From Paenibacillus cellulosilyticus (GTDB taxonomy: Bacteria > Bacillota > Bacilli > Paenibacillales > Paenibacillaceae): a DNA stretch of 64,000 nt. Numbering within the stretch: position 1 is the first letter of the stretch; every line of letters begins with the position of its first letter. Position numbers and translations under genes: made by a program. Below the pieces are notes generated by a model that was given only the letters and a program-made list of their open reading frames with translations, did no database searches and was not told where the DNA came from. Below, in pieces: positions 23,680-32,389 of this stretch. The stretch is from the NCBI RefSeq assembly GCF_003182255.1, contig NZ_QGTQ01000009.1, positions 62,001 through 126,000 on the forward strand. The letters are read 5' to 3'.

Positions 23680-25563
23680 ATGGATTGGCAAGCGATTAAC
23701 CATCGAATCAATCGCATGTCCGAGCAGCTGCAGGCTATGCAGTCGCCGGATGGCGCCTGGCGAATGTGCATCGACTGTGGTACGATGAGCGACTGCTATT
23801 TTCTAACGACGCTAAGGCTGCTGGATGTTCGGGATGAACCACTTATCCGCGCGTTAGCTGATCGGATCGTCTCCCGTCGCGAACCAGAAGGCTCTTGGAA
23901 GCTGTTCCCTGACGAGCATGAAGGCAGCCTCGATACAACGACGGAAGCACTGCTTGCGCTGCTCATCTCCGGCCACTACCGGGATGGCGATCCCATTATC
24001 GATCAAGCGAAGCAGTTCATTCGTTCACGCGGAGGGTTGAATAACGTTCAGTCCCTGCTTACTCAGTCTCTACTCTGCGTGACCGGACAGGCGGAATGGC
24101 CGCAATCGTTCCGCATCCCGCTTAATGCGATGTTCGCAAAGGACGGCCCACTGCCGACCTTGTTCCAAATGTCTGGTCATGCCCGGGTCCATCTCGTGCC
24201 GATCATTATGATGGCGAACAAACGATTTGCGCTGCGCACGGCACATACGCCGGATCTGTCCAGCCTATTCCTCGACGGAAGCCGCCGCTTTCAGAACGAT
24301 GCTTCCATCATCTCCGTATTAAACGGCTTGTTCGGTTCACTGATCGGCTTGCTGTCACCAGACGATGAGAGCCTGTACCGACAAGCTGAATCATTCCTGC
24401 TCGAACGGCTCGAACCTGACGGTACACTGCTTACTTACTCCACAGCGACGGTACTTATGCTGCTTGCCCTCGTCTCCATCGGCCGCTCGCCGTCTGATCC
24501 GATCATGAATGAAGGCATTCGCGGCACGCGGACATTGCTCTGCAGCGACCCGCCAATGGTCCAGATTGCAACGCCTACGGTGTGGGACACAGGCATGCTG
24601 GCCTATGCACTCGGCAAAGCAGGCCTTCCTTCTACGCATGATACGATGCAGCGTGCAGCCCGCTACCTGCGGCTTCGTCAGCATACTCGCTACGGCGACT
24701 GGGCCATTCGTGCGCCGAACACACCGCCTGGCGGCTGGGGCTTCTCGAACGTCAGCACGCGCTATCCGGACTGCGACAGTGCAGCAGCCGCTCTCCGCGC
24801 CTTCGTGACAGACCCATCCGCTACCCTGCCTCATAAACCAGCCTCAATACCGGCAGACGACTGGGACCGCGGTCTTCACTGGCTGTTGGCCATGCACAAC
24901 GACGATGGCGGCTGGCCTGCCTTCGAGCGCAACGGCAAACCGCTGCCTGTCGGCCTGTTCAACTATTCCGGCACAGCGGATATCGTCAACGATCTGTCTC
25001 ATGCCGACCTCACTTCTCGTGTGCTCCACTTCCTCGGCGAAGATCTGGGCATGACGACCAAGCAGCAGTGGCTGGACCGCTCAGCCCGATGGGTACTGTC
25101 CCAGCAAGAGAAGAACGGCAGTTGGTTTGGTCGTTGGGGCATTACGTATACGCACGGCACGGGCACCGTCATGCTCGGATTAACAGCGGTAGGTGTAAAG
25201 CCGGATCACCCTGCCATTGCACGGGCGCTGCGCTGGCTGCTCTCGGTGCAGAACGCCGACGGCGGCTGGGGAGAGTCGTGCTACAGCGACCAGCAGCGCC
25301 ATTACATCCCGCTCGGCGCCAGCACCCCGTCACAGACCGCGTGGGCGCTTGATGGACTCATTGCAGCGCTGCCGTCCCCCACGAAGGAATTGGAACGTGG
25401 CGTCGACGCACTGCTTCACTCCCTCGACGTGCAGCCTGCACAGCTGAACCGCTATCCGACAGGCGCAGGGCTAGCCGGTATGGTCTATGTCCATTATGAA
25501 AGCAACAACTGGATTTGGCCGCTGCTTACGCTCGCTAGATTGCGGCGCAAATTCCACTCTTAA
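23680..25563 (+). CDS. sqhC: Squalene-hopene/sporulenol cyclase homologue with altered DXDD motif
   Basis: A 627-residue terpene cyclase homologue, the length of B. subtilis SqhC. QW repeats are clear (QSPDGAW, NDDGGWPAF, QQEKNGSWFGRWG, QNADGGWGESCYS), as are STVWDT-like TPTVWDTGML and PGGWGFSNVST. The acid motif normally DxDDT/S reads D364-C-D-S367-A. The middle Asp that protonates the substrate is kept but its partner Asp is Ser. YxYGTW is also changed, to YTHGTG. Such enzymes cyclise squalene or C35 terpenes at the membrane; activity or substrate may differ here. The start is ATG 23680, with AGGAGG about 10 bases upstream; reading further 5' would run into the preceding gene and its terminator. 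Confidence 0.85.
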   Translation: MDWQAINHRINRMSEQLQAMQSPDGAWRMCIDCGTMSDCYFLTTLRLLDVRDEPLIRALADRIVSRREPEGSWKLFPDEHEGSLDTTTEALLALLISGHYRDGDPIIDQAKQFIRSRGGLNNVQSLLTQSLLCVTGQAEWPQSFRIPLNAMFAKDGPLPTLFQMSGHARVHLVPIIMMANKRFALRTAHTPDLSSLFLDGSRRFQNDASIISVLNGLFGSLIGLLSPDDESLYRQAESFLLERLEPDGTLLTYSTATVLMLLALVSIGRSPSDPIMNEGIRGTRTLLCSDPPMVQIATPTVWDTGMLAYALGKAGLPSTHDTMQRAARYLRLRQHTRYGDWAIRAPNTPPGGWGFSNVSTRYPDCDSAAAALRAFVTDPSATLPHKPASIPADDWDRGLHWLLAMHNDDGGWPAFERNGKPLPVGLFNYSGTADIVNDLSHADLTSRVLHFLGEDLGMTTKQQWLDRSARWVLSQQEKNGSWFGRWGITYTHGTGTVMLGLTAVGVKPDHPAIARALRWLLSVQNADGGWGESCYSDQQRHYIPLGASTPSQTAWALDGLIAALPSPTKELERGVDALLHSLDVQPAQLNRYPTGAGLAGMVYVHYESNNWIWPLLTLARLRRKFHS

Positions 25564-25644
25564 CGCGTACATGCTACAATGAAGCCATTCCAGGCGTGCG
25601 GAATGGCTTCTTCAGCCTGCGCCTACTTGAAAGGAGCTTACACT

Positions 25645-25974
25645 ATGCCACACCTATTATTCCGTGGATTACAACCTGAGCAGCTTCGTGAGGCAGCAGC
25701 ACCGCTTGCCGAGGAGCTCGCTGTCATCTGCGACTGCGGAACCGACAACTTCACGATGGACTGCTTACATACGACTTCTGTATTCGGAGGAACGGGAGCT
25801 CGTTCATTCCCGTTCGTTGAGGTTTCTTGGTTCGAGCGCGGCAGCGAAGTGCGCGACAAATTCGCCGCTGCGGTCACCGCGCAGCTGGCCAAGCTCGGCT
25901 TGACCGAGATCGAAGTGGCGTTCCGAACGTATCGTGAGGACAGCTACTACATTGACGGACAGCCATGCGGCTAA
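25645..25974 (+). CDS. DUF1904-family protein
   Basis: A 109-residue protein, MPHLLFRGLQPEQLREAAAPL to the conserved FPFVEVSWFERGSEVRDKFA. It is a tautomerase/MIF-like-sized small fold found widely in Bacillota as DUF1904. No function is established. AAAGGAG lies eight bases before ATG 25645. It follows the cyclase by 80 bases on the same strand and is ended by a strong terminator, so it may be cotranscribed with the cyclase. Confidence 0.85.
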   Translation: MPHLLFRGLQPEQLREAAAPLAEELAVICDCGTDNFTMDCLHTTSVFGGTGARSFPFVEVSWFERGSEVRDKFAAAVTAQLAKLGLTEIEVAFRTYREDSYYIDGQPCG

Positions 25975-26012
25975 GCTGGCGCTGTTCGATCGGTAAGCTA
26001 GTGCCAGACAAC

Positions 26013-26062
26013 AAAGCGGTCCGCAGCAAGCGCTTCATGCGCCGCTCGGACCGCTTTTTTTT
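26013..26062 (+). terminator. Terminator after DUF1904 gene
   Basis: AAAGCGGTCCG pairs with CGGACCGCTTT, followed by a T-run. It also lies at the end of the convergent small membrane gene. Confidence 0.85.
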
Positions 26063-26076
26063 GCCCGCAAGCATCC

Positions 26077-26334
26077 TCACCTGTTAGATCGAATCAGTAA
26101 GTACACAATTAACCCGATAATCGGGAAGAAGAAAATGAGCGCGGCTACACCAAGGGCATAAATCGGCTCATTCCCCCGTCGAACTGCATCCCGATAAGCC
26201 CATACGATCGAGACGATATGAAGCACGAAGAACAACAAGCTGAACAACACGAAGATCACGAACATGAATGCAAAGCCATTCCCGATTCCGCTCACAGCCG
26301 ATGCCCCACCATTCAAACGTATCACCCCCTTCAT
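26077..26334 (-). CDS. Small two-helix membrane protein
   Basis: Eighty-five residues with two hydrophobic segments, about 22-48 (AFMFVIFVLFSLLFFVLHIV) and 60-80 (ALGVAALIFFFPIIGLIVYLL). They are separated by WAYRDAVRRGNEP, a charged loop typical of PLDc_N-like and other short Bacillota membrane proteins. No catalytic motif is present. The upstream GGGGTGATACG is a weak ribosome site, so the start is less certain than the frame. Function unknown. Confidence 0.7.
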   Translation of the reverse strand: MKGVIRLNGGASAVSGIGNGFAFMFVIFVLFSLLFFVLHIVSIVWAYRDAVRRGNEPIYALGVAALIFFFPIIGLIVYLLIRSNR

Positions 26335-26368
26335 TTAGTTTCCATATGAAAGGGTTATACGACCAAAA

Positions 26369-27142
26369 TCAGGAAAAGGTTGCAACAGGCTTCAGCCGGT
26401 ACCAGTACCGATACGCTTCGGCAAACCCGACCTTCCCGTACAGACGAACTGCCGGTGCGTTGTCCAGCACAACAGCGAGATAAGCCTCCGTTGCACCGCT
26501 CAGCTTCGCCCACTTCAGCAAATTCAGCACAAGCTGTTCCCCATACCCCTGGTTCCGGTATGCTGGCGCAGTGACAATGCTGTACAGCCCGGTGTATCCG
26601 TCCTCCAGCACCGCATAGCCGCAAGCAACGTCCTGATTTCCCTCGTACAAAATAACAAAGCATGCCGGCTTCTCCAGCCGTGCCAGCATCTGCTGCATGA
26701 CCGCCATATCCAGCTTGCTGCTGCCGCTCATCTCCGCATAACGAGCCAGCCACCGATCCGTTGGCTTCAAACTCATCTCAACGGTCTGCTTCGCAGGCTC
26801 AGAGACGTTGGCAAGCGAGCAGGTCATTACCGCCGTCGCCCCCTCCTTCTCATATCCGCTAGCCGACAGCTGATGGTCGAGCGGCGACAGCCGCGGTTCA
26901 TCCGTCATTTTGAATATCGATGGCAGTCCTTGCTCCGCATACATCCGCTCAACCGCATCGATCTTGCCGGCCCAATCCGACACACCCGTCGTCTGATCAT
27001 GCAGCGGATATACAGAATTCGCCCGTTTCGTATACCCGCACGTGAAGCAGACCTTCCAACCTTCAAAATCGACCGTATGCAGCGCCGGCCAAGCATTCAT
27101 CATCATTTGCTCCACCTTCAATTGCTTAGTCAATTGCCTCAT
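26369..27142 (-). CDS. GNAT-family N-acetyltransferase
   Basis: A 257-residue acetyl-CoA-dependent transferase. The C-terminal GNAT core is visible: CGYAVLEDGYTGLYSIVT, then the acetyl-CoA loop YRNQGYGEQLV, then AVRLYGKVGFAEAYRYWYR. The N-terminal 120 residues resemble the first half of two-domain GNAT proteins. The acceptor is unknown. The start is ambiguous: the ATG at 27142 sits directly on GGAGG, a TTG at 27133 is well spaced, and the Met cluster near residue 13 also has an AAGGTGG. It stands alone, with short flanking gaps. Confidence 0.88.
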   Translation of the reverse strand: MRQLTKQLKVEQMMMNAWPALHTVDFEGWKVCFTCGYTKRANSVYPLHDQTTGVSDWAGKIDAVERMYAEQGLPSIFKMTDEPRLSPLDHQLSASGYEKEGATAVMTCSLANVSEPAKQTVEMSLKPTDRWLARYAEMSGSSKLDMAVMQQMLARLEKPACFVILYEGNQDVACGYAVLEDGYTGLYSIVTAPAYRNQGYGEQLVLNLLKWAKLSGATEAYLAVVLDNAPAVRLYGKVGFAEAYRYWYRLKPVATFS

Positions 27143-27283
27143 CCTCCGTGGCTTATTATGAATACATTATACATATCAATGAATAAATATTCAACCCAAA
27201 AAGGAGAGCAATCGTCCCCCTTGACCTTCGCTTCAAGACATGCTATCGTTCCATTATTAAGACGTTGACAAAGGAGTACCCTT

Positions 27284-27475
27284 ATGAGCGAACCTATCGA
27301 ACCAGCAGCAGAGAAGAAGCTGTCGCAGGCAGAGAAAGCGAAGGCGCTTCTCGCACAGAAGAAACAAGGCAAGAACGGCGGCCAACAACAACATCAAGGT
27401 TCCGGCGGCGTATCGGCGATGAAAAGCCAGAACAATGCGAAACCACAGAACCATCGGAGAAAAATGGGTGTGTAG
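27284..27475 (+). CDS. Small Lys/Gln-rich basic protein
   Basis: A 63-residue hydrophilic protein (EKKLSQAEKAKALLAQKKQG, then QQQHQGSGG and NHRRKMGV). AAAGGAG is well placed seven bases before the ATG, and a terminator begins at the stop codon, which support a real gene. No domain is recognised. The composition suggests a disordered nucleic-acid- or ribosome-binding peptide, but this is inference. Confidence 0.6.
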   Translation: MSEPIEPAAEKKLSQAEKAKALLAQKKQGKNGGQQQHQGSGGVSAMKSQNNAKPQNHRRKMGV

Positions 27476-27496
27476 CGAATGCTTCACACCTTTTTT
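27467..27496 (+). terminator. Terminator of the small basic gene
   Basis: GGTGTG-T-AGC pairs with GCT-T-CACACC around GAAT, followed by TTTTTT. The stop codon TAG is in the left arm. Confidence 0.75.
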
Positions 27497-27590
27497 CTGC
27501 CTATAGCTCGATATCCCTATATGCGTGGGCAATTGTCCGTGTTATAATGTAAGCGCTGACAATACTTCCGACGAGGGGGCTTGAGGAAGA

Positions 27591-27935
27591 ATGCGTGTAG
27601 CGCCAAATTCTATTCGTAATTTGTATGACTTTGAGGTCGAGCGGGATATTTTATTTTTCAAAGTCAACAGGCAGGGACTTGTTAGCTTCCACGGGGTCAA
27701 TTACAACCTAAAAAAACCAATGACGCGGGAACAGCTAACCAAGCTGACGAAGGAAGGTACTTTCGCAGAGGTGGCATCGAACTGCTACGTCAATCTGCTA
27801 AAGGTGCTCGCAATGAACGAAGACAGTGTATGTCTAGGTGCTGATTCGACTGGTGCAAAGAACTTGCCGCTAACGAAGCGTCAACTGCAAGGATTGAAGT
27901 CGAGAATGATGGCTTCCCGCCGCATTCCGTCCTAG
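27591..27935 (+). CDS. Stand-alone LytTR-like DNA-binding protein
   Basis: A 114-residue protein that is essentially one LytTR-type beta domain: DILFFKVNRQGLVSFHGV, then LTKEGTFAEVASNCYVNLLKV and LPLTKRQLQGLKSRM. In LytTR proteins these strands and the xxCYVNLxxV segment contact DNA. There is no receiver or membrane domain, so it would act alone or with a partner. TTGAGGAAG precedes the ATG. The gene is monocistronic, with a promoter-like TATAAT region upstream and its own terminator. Target genes are unknown. Confidence 0.7.
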   Translation: MRVAPNSIRNLYDFEVERDILFFKVNRQGLVSFHGVNYNLKKPMTREQLTKLTKEGTFAEVASNCYVNLLKVLAMNEDSVCLGADSTGAKNLPLTKRQLQGLKSRMMASRRIPS

Positions 27936-27972
27936 TTCGAAGAGGTTACGCATAACCGTATCGCTCCACAAC

Positions 27973-28022
27973 AAAAAGCTGCTCCGCAGGCCATGGACCC
28001 ATGACCTACGGGCAGCTTTTTT
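27973..28022. terminator. Terminator between the LytTR-like gene and ferritin
   Basis: AAAAAGCTGC pairs with GCAGCTTTTTT, with inner GGCCATGG/CCATGACC pairing. Usable from both sides. Confidence 0.8.
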
Positions 28023-28083
28023 CAATATCTTCAACTATCAGGAACCTCTTCAGAATCCGGACGTATTAACGTATAATTAACGT

Positions 28084-28590
28084 TTATTCACCAGCAGGAG
28101 GCGTAAAGCTGCGTGCCGCGAATGCTTCGTCCATCATATAGAAAGCATTGCTGTCTTTATCGATGCGCTTCAGCTTCTGAATAATACCGTCGAACAGCGC
28201 TTCCTCTTCTACTTGCTCATCGATGAACCACTTCAAGAAGCCGATCGTCGCATGCTCGCGGTCGTTCCAAGCAAGGTCGGACAAGCGGTAGAACCGCTGC
28301 GTATTTACCTGCTCATGATGGTAACCGTCCTCGAACGCCTCAATAATCGAGCCGTATTCGTTCTTTGGTGCGCCAAGTGCATCCAGCGTCGCACGTTTTC
28401 CGCGGTCGTTAAGAAACTTATAAATTTTCATCGCATGGAACCGTTCTTCCTCGGCTTGTACGATGAAGAAATTAGCGAATCCGTCAAGGCTCTCTCCCGA
28501 ACAATAAGCTGCCATTGCCAGGTAGACGTGTGCAGAGTAGAATTCGAAGTTCATCTGCTCATTAAGTGCTTCAACTAACGTATCTTTCAT
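28084..28590 (-). CDS. ftnA: Ferritin
   Basis: A 168-residue iron-storage subunit that forms a 24-mer shell and oxidises Fe(II). The four-helix pattern is clear: NEQMNFEFYSAHVYLAMAAY with the first ferroxidase Glu, then VQAEEERFHAMKIY with Glu and His, EHATIGFLKWFIDEQVEEEAL with further ligands, and a short fifth helix. No haem Met is assigned. AAGGAG lies before the ATG. A good promoter is visible upstream, but I could not see a Fur or PerR box in it. Confidence 0.95.
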   Translation of the reverse strand: MKDTLVEALNEQMNFEFYSAHVYLAMAAYCSGESLDGFANFFIVQAEEERFHAMKIYKFLNDRGKRATLDALGAPKNEYGSIIEAFEDGYHHEQVNTQRFYRLSDLAWNDREHATIGFLKWFIDEQVEEEALFDGIIQKLKRIDKDSNAFYMMDEAFAARSFTPPAGE

Positions 28591-28635
28591 GGTGAATCAG
28601 CTCCTTCCAATCTTTTCTTGCGCTTGCTTGAACCT

Positions 28636-28665
28636 AGTATAGTATATGCCAACAGCAATCGACAA
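28636..28665 (-). promoter_or_regulatory. Ferritin promoter
   Basis: Minus strand: TTGTCG (28665-28660) and TATACT (28641-28636) with 18 bases between. Confidence 0.6.
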
Positions 28666-28807
28666 TGAAAAATGCCACAAATCAGACAAAATTCATAGAT
28701 GAAGAGAAGTGTTATCATTGCTTCATAAATGATAAATTTAGTTAGGCTAATTAACCAAGTTTTGAGGTCTGCTTACAATTCCGTACCGGACTGGTAGTTT
28801 TAAAATG

Positions 28808-28835
28808 TTGACATGAGTGGCCGGAGTTGTAAAAT
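28808..28835 (+). promoter_or_regulatory. Promoter of the LtaS-type gene
   Basis: TTGACA (28808-28813), 16 bases, TAAAAT (28830-28835). About 40 bases later lies the GTG start with AAGGAG. Confidence 0.65.
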
Positions 28836-28875
28836 ACACTATAGACATTTGGCAAAGAGCAAGGAGTGCATACAA

Positions 28876-30765
28876 GTGGCCTTATTAAATCGAATACTGC
28901 ATCGAAGGTTTTTTTATTTTACCATTCTCATTATGATCAAGAGCATCATCGCCTGGTTTGTCGTGTTCAACGAAGGTCCGTCGATTATGACGCTCGTTAC
29001 GGAAATCCCGTTCTTCTGGGCGGTGTTCTGTGTCATTGAATGGTTAGCAGGCAAACGCAAGCTGCTGTACTACATGATAACGAACCTGTTACTGACGCTG
29101 CTATATTTTACAGTGCTCATGTATTACAAGTATTACGGCGTCATAGTCACGTATCATGCGATCGCTCAGGCAGACAAGGTAACGAAGGTCGGCAACAGTA
29201 CGTATTCGCTGCTTGATCCTTATTATCTGCTTATTTTCATCGATATTATCGTTCTGGCTATTCTCGTCTACAGACCGAAGTACAAGTCGATTCGTCAATC
29301 GATCAGCACGAAGCCTGTTAACCGCAAAGTACTGACTTACGTCTTCGTCTTCTCGGTTGGTCTGTGCTTGTTCAACATCTGGCCGAACCGTGCAAGCATG
29401 AACGAGAACAAGCAGGCTGAAGAAATGGGCATTCTCAACTATGAGGTGTACACGATCTTCGCCGATACGAGCGGAGACGACGAAATCGTTGATCAATCCG
29501 AAATTACGCAAGATGCCATTAACGAGCTCAAAGGCGTGGCGCCATCGCTCAACCCACAATATTATGGCACTGCGAAAGGCAAGAACCTGATCATTCTTCA
29601 GATGGAATCGTTCCAAGACTTCCTGATCGGACTGAAGATTGACGGACAAGAAGTAACGCCGAACATGAATAAGCTCGTTAACGAGACGCTTCACTTCGAT
29701 CACTTCTATACGATGGTTGGCCAAGGTACAACATCGGATGCTGAATTCGTCGTCAACACGTCGATGTATGTTCCGAAGCACGAAGCTGCAACGGAGCATT
29801 ATGTGGACAAAGCACTGCCAAGCTTGCCGAAGCTGCTGCAAGCGAACGGCTATACAACCGCAACGTTCCATACGAACAGCGTAGAGTTCTGGAATCGCAA
29901 AGAGCTGTACCCTGCCCTTGGTTGGGAGAAATATTATGATCAGTCGTTCTTCGGTGACGATGATCACGTAGCGTTTGGCGCTTCCGACGCTATCCTGTAC
30001 GAGAAAACGCTGGCGAAGCTGACCGAGATGGATCAAAGCGAGCAGCCGTTCTACGCACAGGTCATCTCGATGAGTGCGCACCATCCGTTCGATATTCCAG
30101 AAGAGAAGTATCACATGACGCTTCCGGAAGAGATGGAAGGCACGCTCGTCGGCAACTACATCCATGCACAGAACTATGCGGACTATGAGCTTGGCAAGTT
30201 CCTTGAAGGACTGAAGAGCAGCGGCCTGTGGGATGACAGTGTCATCATGTTCTATGGCGATCACCAGGGCTTGTCCCTCTACTCGCTGAAGAACAATGAG
30301 AAAGATATGCTCAAGGAACTGCTTGGACACGAGTATGGCTATACGGATATGTTCAAAATCCCGCTCGTCATTCACGCGCCAGGCGTTACTTCGCAAGCGA
30401 CGATTGAGAAAACCGGCGGCGAGATCGACATCGCGCCAACGGCTGTAAACCTGCTTGGTATCTCTTATGACAACCAGATTCATTTCGGCCAGGACCTGCT
30501 TAACAATGATTCGAACGTCCTGCCGATGCGGCACTTCCTGCCGACTGGCTCCATCGTAACGGATTCCACGATGTTCCTCACAGGCAAAGCATTCGAGGAC
30601 GGTACGGATTACAAGCTTGAAGACAGCACGGAAACGACTGAAGACACGGCGTCAGAACAGCAGTATTTGAACGCGCTGCGTCTGCTTCAGCTGTCGGACA
30701 GTTACGTGAAGCAGCTCCCTGACAAATCAACAACGACCTTGATTACGAAATCCGGCGTGGAATAA
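28876..30765 (+). CDS. ltaS: LtaS-type lipoteichoic acid synthase / sulfatase-fold membrane enzyme
   Basis: A 629-residue polytopic enzyme that transfers glycerol-phosphate from phosphatidylglycerol to a glycolipid or growing chain on the outer face. Five N-terminal membrane helices (to about residue 190) precede an extracellular sulfatase domain. Visible are the metal-binding ILQMESFQ, the nucleophile Thr286 in GQGTTSDAEF, MSAHHPF and the metal site FYGDHQG. The GTG at 28876 has AAGGAG nine bases upstream; the ATG at 28813 overlaps the promoter. Whether it is the main LtaS or a primase/YvgJ-like paralogue cannot be decided from one copy. A strong terminator follows. Confidence 0.93.
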   Translation: MALLNRILHRRFFYFTILIMIKSIIAWFVVFNEGPSIMTLVTEIPFFWAVFCVIEWLAGKRKLLYYMITNLLLTLLYFTVLMYYKYYGVIVTYHAIAQADKVTKVGNSTYSLLDPYYLLIFIDIIVLAILVYRPKYKSIRQSISTKPVNRKVLTYVFVFSVGLCLFNIWPNRASMNENKQAEEMGILNYEVYTIFADTSGDDEIVDQSEITQDAINELKGVAPSLNPQYYGTAKGKNLIILQMESFQDFLIGLKIDGQEVTPNMNKLVNETLHFDHFYTMVGQGTTSDAEFVVNTSMYVPKHEAATEHYVDKALPSLPKLLQANGYTTATFHTNSVEFWNRKELYPALGWEKYYDQSFFGDDDHVAFGASDAILYEKTLAKLTEMDQSEQPFYAQVISMSAHHPFDIPEEKYHMTLPEEMEGTLVGNYIHAQNYADYELGKFLEGLKSSGLWDDSVIMFYGDHQGLSLYSLKNNEKDMLKELLGHEYGYTDMFKIPLVIHAPGVTSQATIEKTGGEIDIAPTAVNLLGISYDNQIHFGQDLLNNDSNVLPMRHFLPTGSIVTDSTMFLTGKAFEDGTDYKLEDSTETTEDTASEQQYLNALRLLQLSDSYVKQLPDKSTTTLITKSGVE

Positions 30766-30785
30766 TACCTTTATATCGAAAAGCC

Positions 30786-30823
30786 AAACGGCGGTGCAGA
30801 TTGTAGTCTGCACCGCCGTTTTT
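30786..30823. terminator. Terminator between ltaS and the S41 peptidase
   Basis: AAACGGCGGTGCAGA pairs perfectly with TCTGCACCGCCGTTT around TTGTAG, then T-run. Confidence 0.9.
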
Positions 30824-30862
30824 GTTTGTATGCTGTATGCCAAATGCGAATAGCTCGCTGCG

Positions 30863-32332
30863 TTATTTTGTGCTGCTCTGGCTCGCACTTGAGTCCGTGA
30901 TCGAAGCGATTAGACCCTTCAGCAGCTCTGAACCCTTCTGCTCCTGATAGTCCTCCTTCTTCAGCTTCTCCTGCAGCTCCTCCATCAGCTTGTTCATCGT
31001 ACTATCGGCCGTCTCGCCGTTCGCTGGTTCGATGCCTTCAGCCTTCTGGAACCGGATAACAGCAGACTTCGTTGCCTCATCATAGACACCATCCGCCGCC
31101 CCTGCTGGATCGTAACCAAGCGCTTTGAGCATTTGCTGGAGCGTCTTGACAGAGTCCCCATAGTCACCCTGCTTCATGATCGTACCCGTCGGCAGAGCCG
31201 TCAGCTCCGTATAATCCGGCAGCGATACCTTCACGTCAGGCTCTACGCCCTTGCCATTAATCCAATTCCCCTTCGGTGTACGCCACTGCGCTTCCGTCAG
31301 ACTAAGCACCGATAGGTCCTTGAATTGGCTGAAGCGCTGCACGACCCCTTTGCCGTACGTCGTCTCGCCGACGACTGTTGCACCTGCCGACTCCTTCAAC
31401 GCGGCTGTAAGCACCTCTGCAGCGCTTGCTGAGTGACGATTCGTCAGCACCACGATCGGAAGCTTCCATTCCACTGTCTGTTTCGACTTGTACGTCTGCG
31501 TGCTTTTCTCTTCCTTAGAGACGACCTGAAGGATCGTCTTGCCCTTCGGAATGAGCTGGTCAGCAATCGTAATCGTCGGTACGAGGAGCCCGCCTGGGTT
31601 ACTTCGAACGTCGAGCAGGAGCCCTTTCATTCCCTGCTTCGTGAGGTCGGCAATCGCATCCTTGAATTGATCTGCCGTCTTCTGCGCGAATCGCGAGATG
31701 ACTACATAGCCGATACCATCGTCCTTCATCTCATACGTGACGGTCAGGACTGGGATCGTTGCGCGTGTCATCGTCACGGTAATCGGCTCCGTCTGCTCAG
31801 GACGGGACACCGTAATACTTACCTTCGAACCGATTTCACCGCGAAGCTGCTCAATAAGCTTGTCCAGCTCCATCCCTTTAATGGAGGTTCCTTCGACAGC
31901 CTGCAGCGTATCGTCTGCCTTCAGCCCTGCCTTCTCGGCCGGTGAGTCTTTAATGACGGAATCAATAATAAATGCGTTGTCTTCTTGACGAAGCTGAATG
32001 CCGATGCCGACAACCTCGCTCTCATAGTTCTGCACATAAGCTTCGCCGTTGTCACCGATGAGATACTTCGAGTATTTGTCGTTGAGCGACTTGACCATAC
32101 CCTCCGTAGCGCCATCGATCAAGGCTTTCGGTTCTGCGCCGTTCAAATACTCCTTCATAATTTCATTGTAAGAGGCCGACAAGTTGTTGAAGGTCGCTTC
32201 CTTCAGAATCGGATGGCGTTCCCGCGTCCATACGACGCCGCCCGCGAATCCCGCTGCACCCGCCAGCACTGCGCCGAGCAGACAGATAACCGCAAAGCGC
32301 TGACGCGCGATTTGTGATGCGAATATTTTCAT
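30863..32332 (-). CDS. ctpB: S41 carboxy-terminal processing peptidase with PDZ and peptidoglycan-binding domain
   Basis: A 489-residue exported protease. An N-terminal signal/anchor helix (FAVICLLGAVLAGAAGFAGG) is followed by a PDZ domain with VVGIGIQLRQED and DSPAEKAGLKADD. The S41 core has VRSNPGGLL, nucleophile Ser301 in RHSASAAE, and the Lys in TTYGKGVVQ. Residues ~385-450 are a PG_binding_1 module (GDYGDSVKTLQQMLKALGY). B. subtilis CtpB cuts SpoIVFB-complex proteins in sporulation, and CtpA is a general form; this could be either. The ribosome site is weak. It is separated from the upstream oxidoreductase by 57 bases and may share its transcript. Confidence 0.92.
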   Translation of the reverse strand: MKIFASQIARQRFAVICLLGAVLAGAAGFAGGVVWTRERHPILKEATFNNLSASYNEIMKEYLNGAEPKALIDGATEGMVKSLNDKYSKYLIGDNGEAYVQNYESEVVGIGIQLRQEDNAFIIDSVIKDSPAEKAGLKADDTLQAVEGTSIKGMELDKLIEQLRGEIGSKVSITVSRPEQTEPITVTMTRATIPVLTVTYEMKDDGIGYVVISRFAQKTADQFKDAIADLTKQGMKGLLLDVRSNPGGLLVPTITIADQLIPKGKTILQVVSKEEKSTQTYKSKQTVEWKLPIVVLTNRHSASAAEVLTAALKESAGATVVGETTYGKGVVQRFSQFKDLSVLSLTEAQWRTPKGNWINGKGVEPDVKVSLPDYTELTALPTGTIMKQGDYGDSVKTLQQMLKALGYDPAGAADGVYDEATKSAVIRFQKAEGIEPANGETADSTMNKLMEELQEKLKKEDYQEQKGSELLKGLIASITDSSASQSSTK

Positions 32333-32389
32333 AAGTCAAACCAGCTTTCTTCTATATCTGATCTCGATGACACTGACACTTTGAGCTCA

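Noticed and set aside
28591-28700. Fur or PerR box in the ferritin promoter
   Set aside because: No convincing match to a 7-1-7 Fur or PerR inverted repeat could be read; only the basal promoter is supported.
29101-30534. A 477-codon minus-strand frame opposite ltaS
   Set aside because: Lies entirely within the LtaS gene and has the composition of an antisense frame with no recognisable domain.
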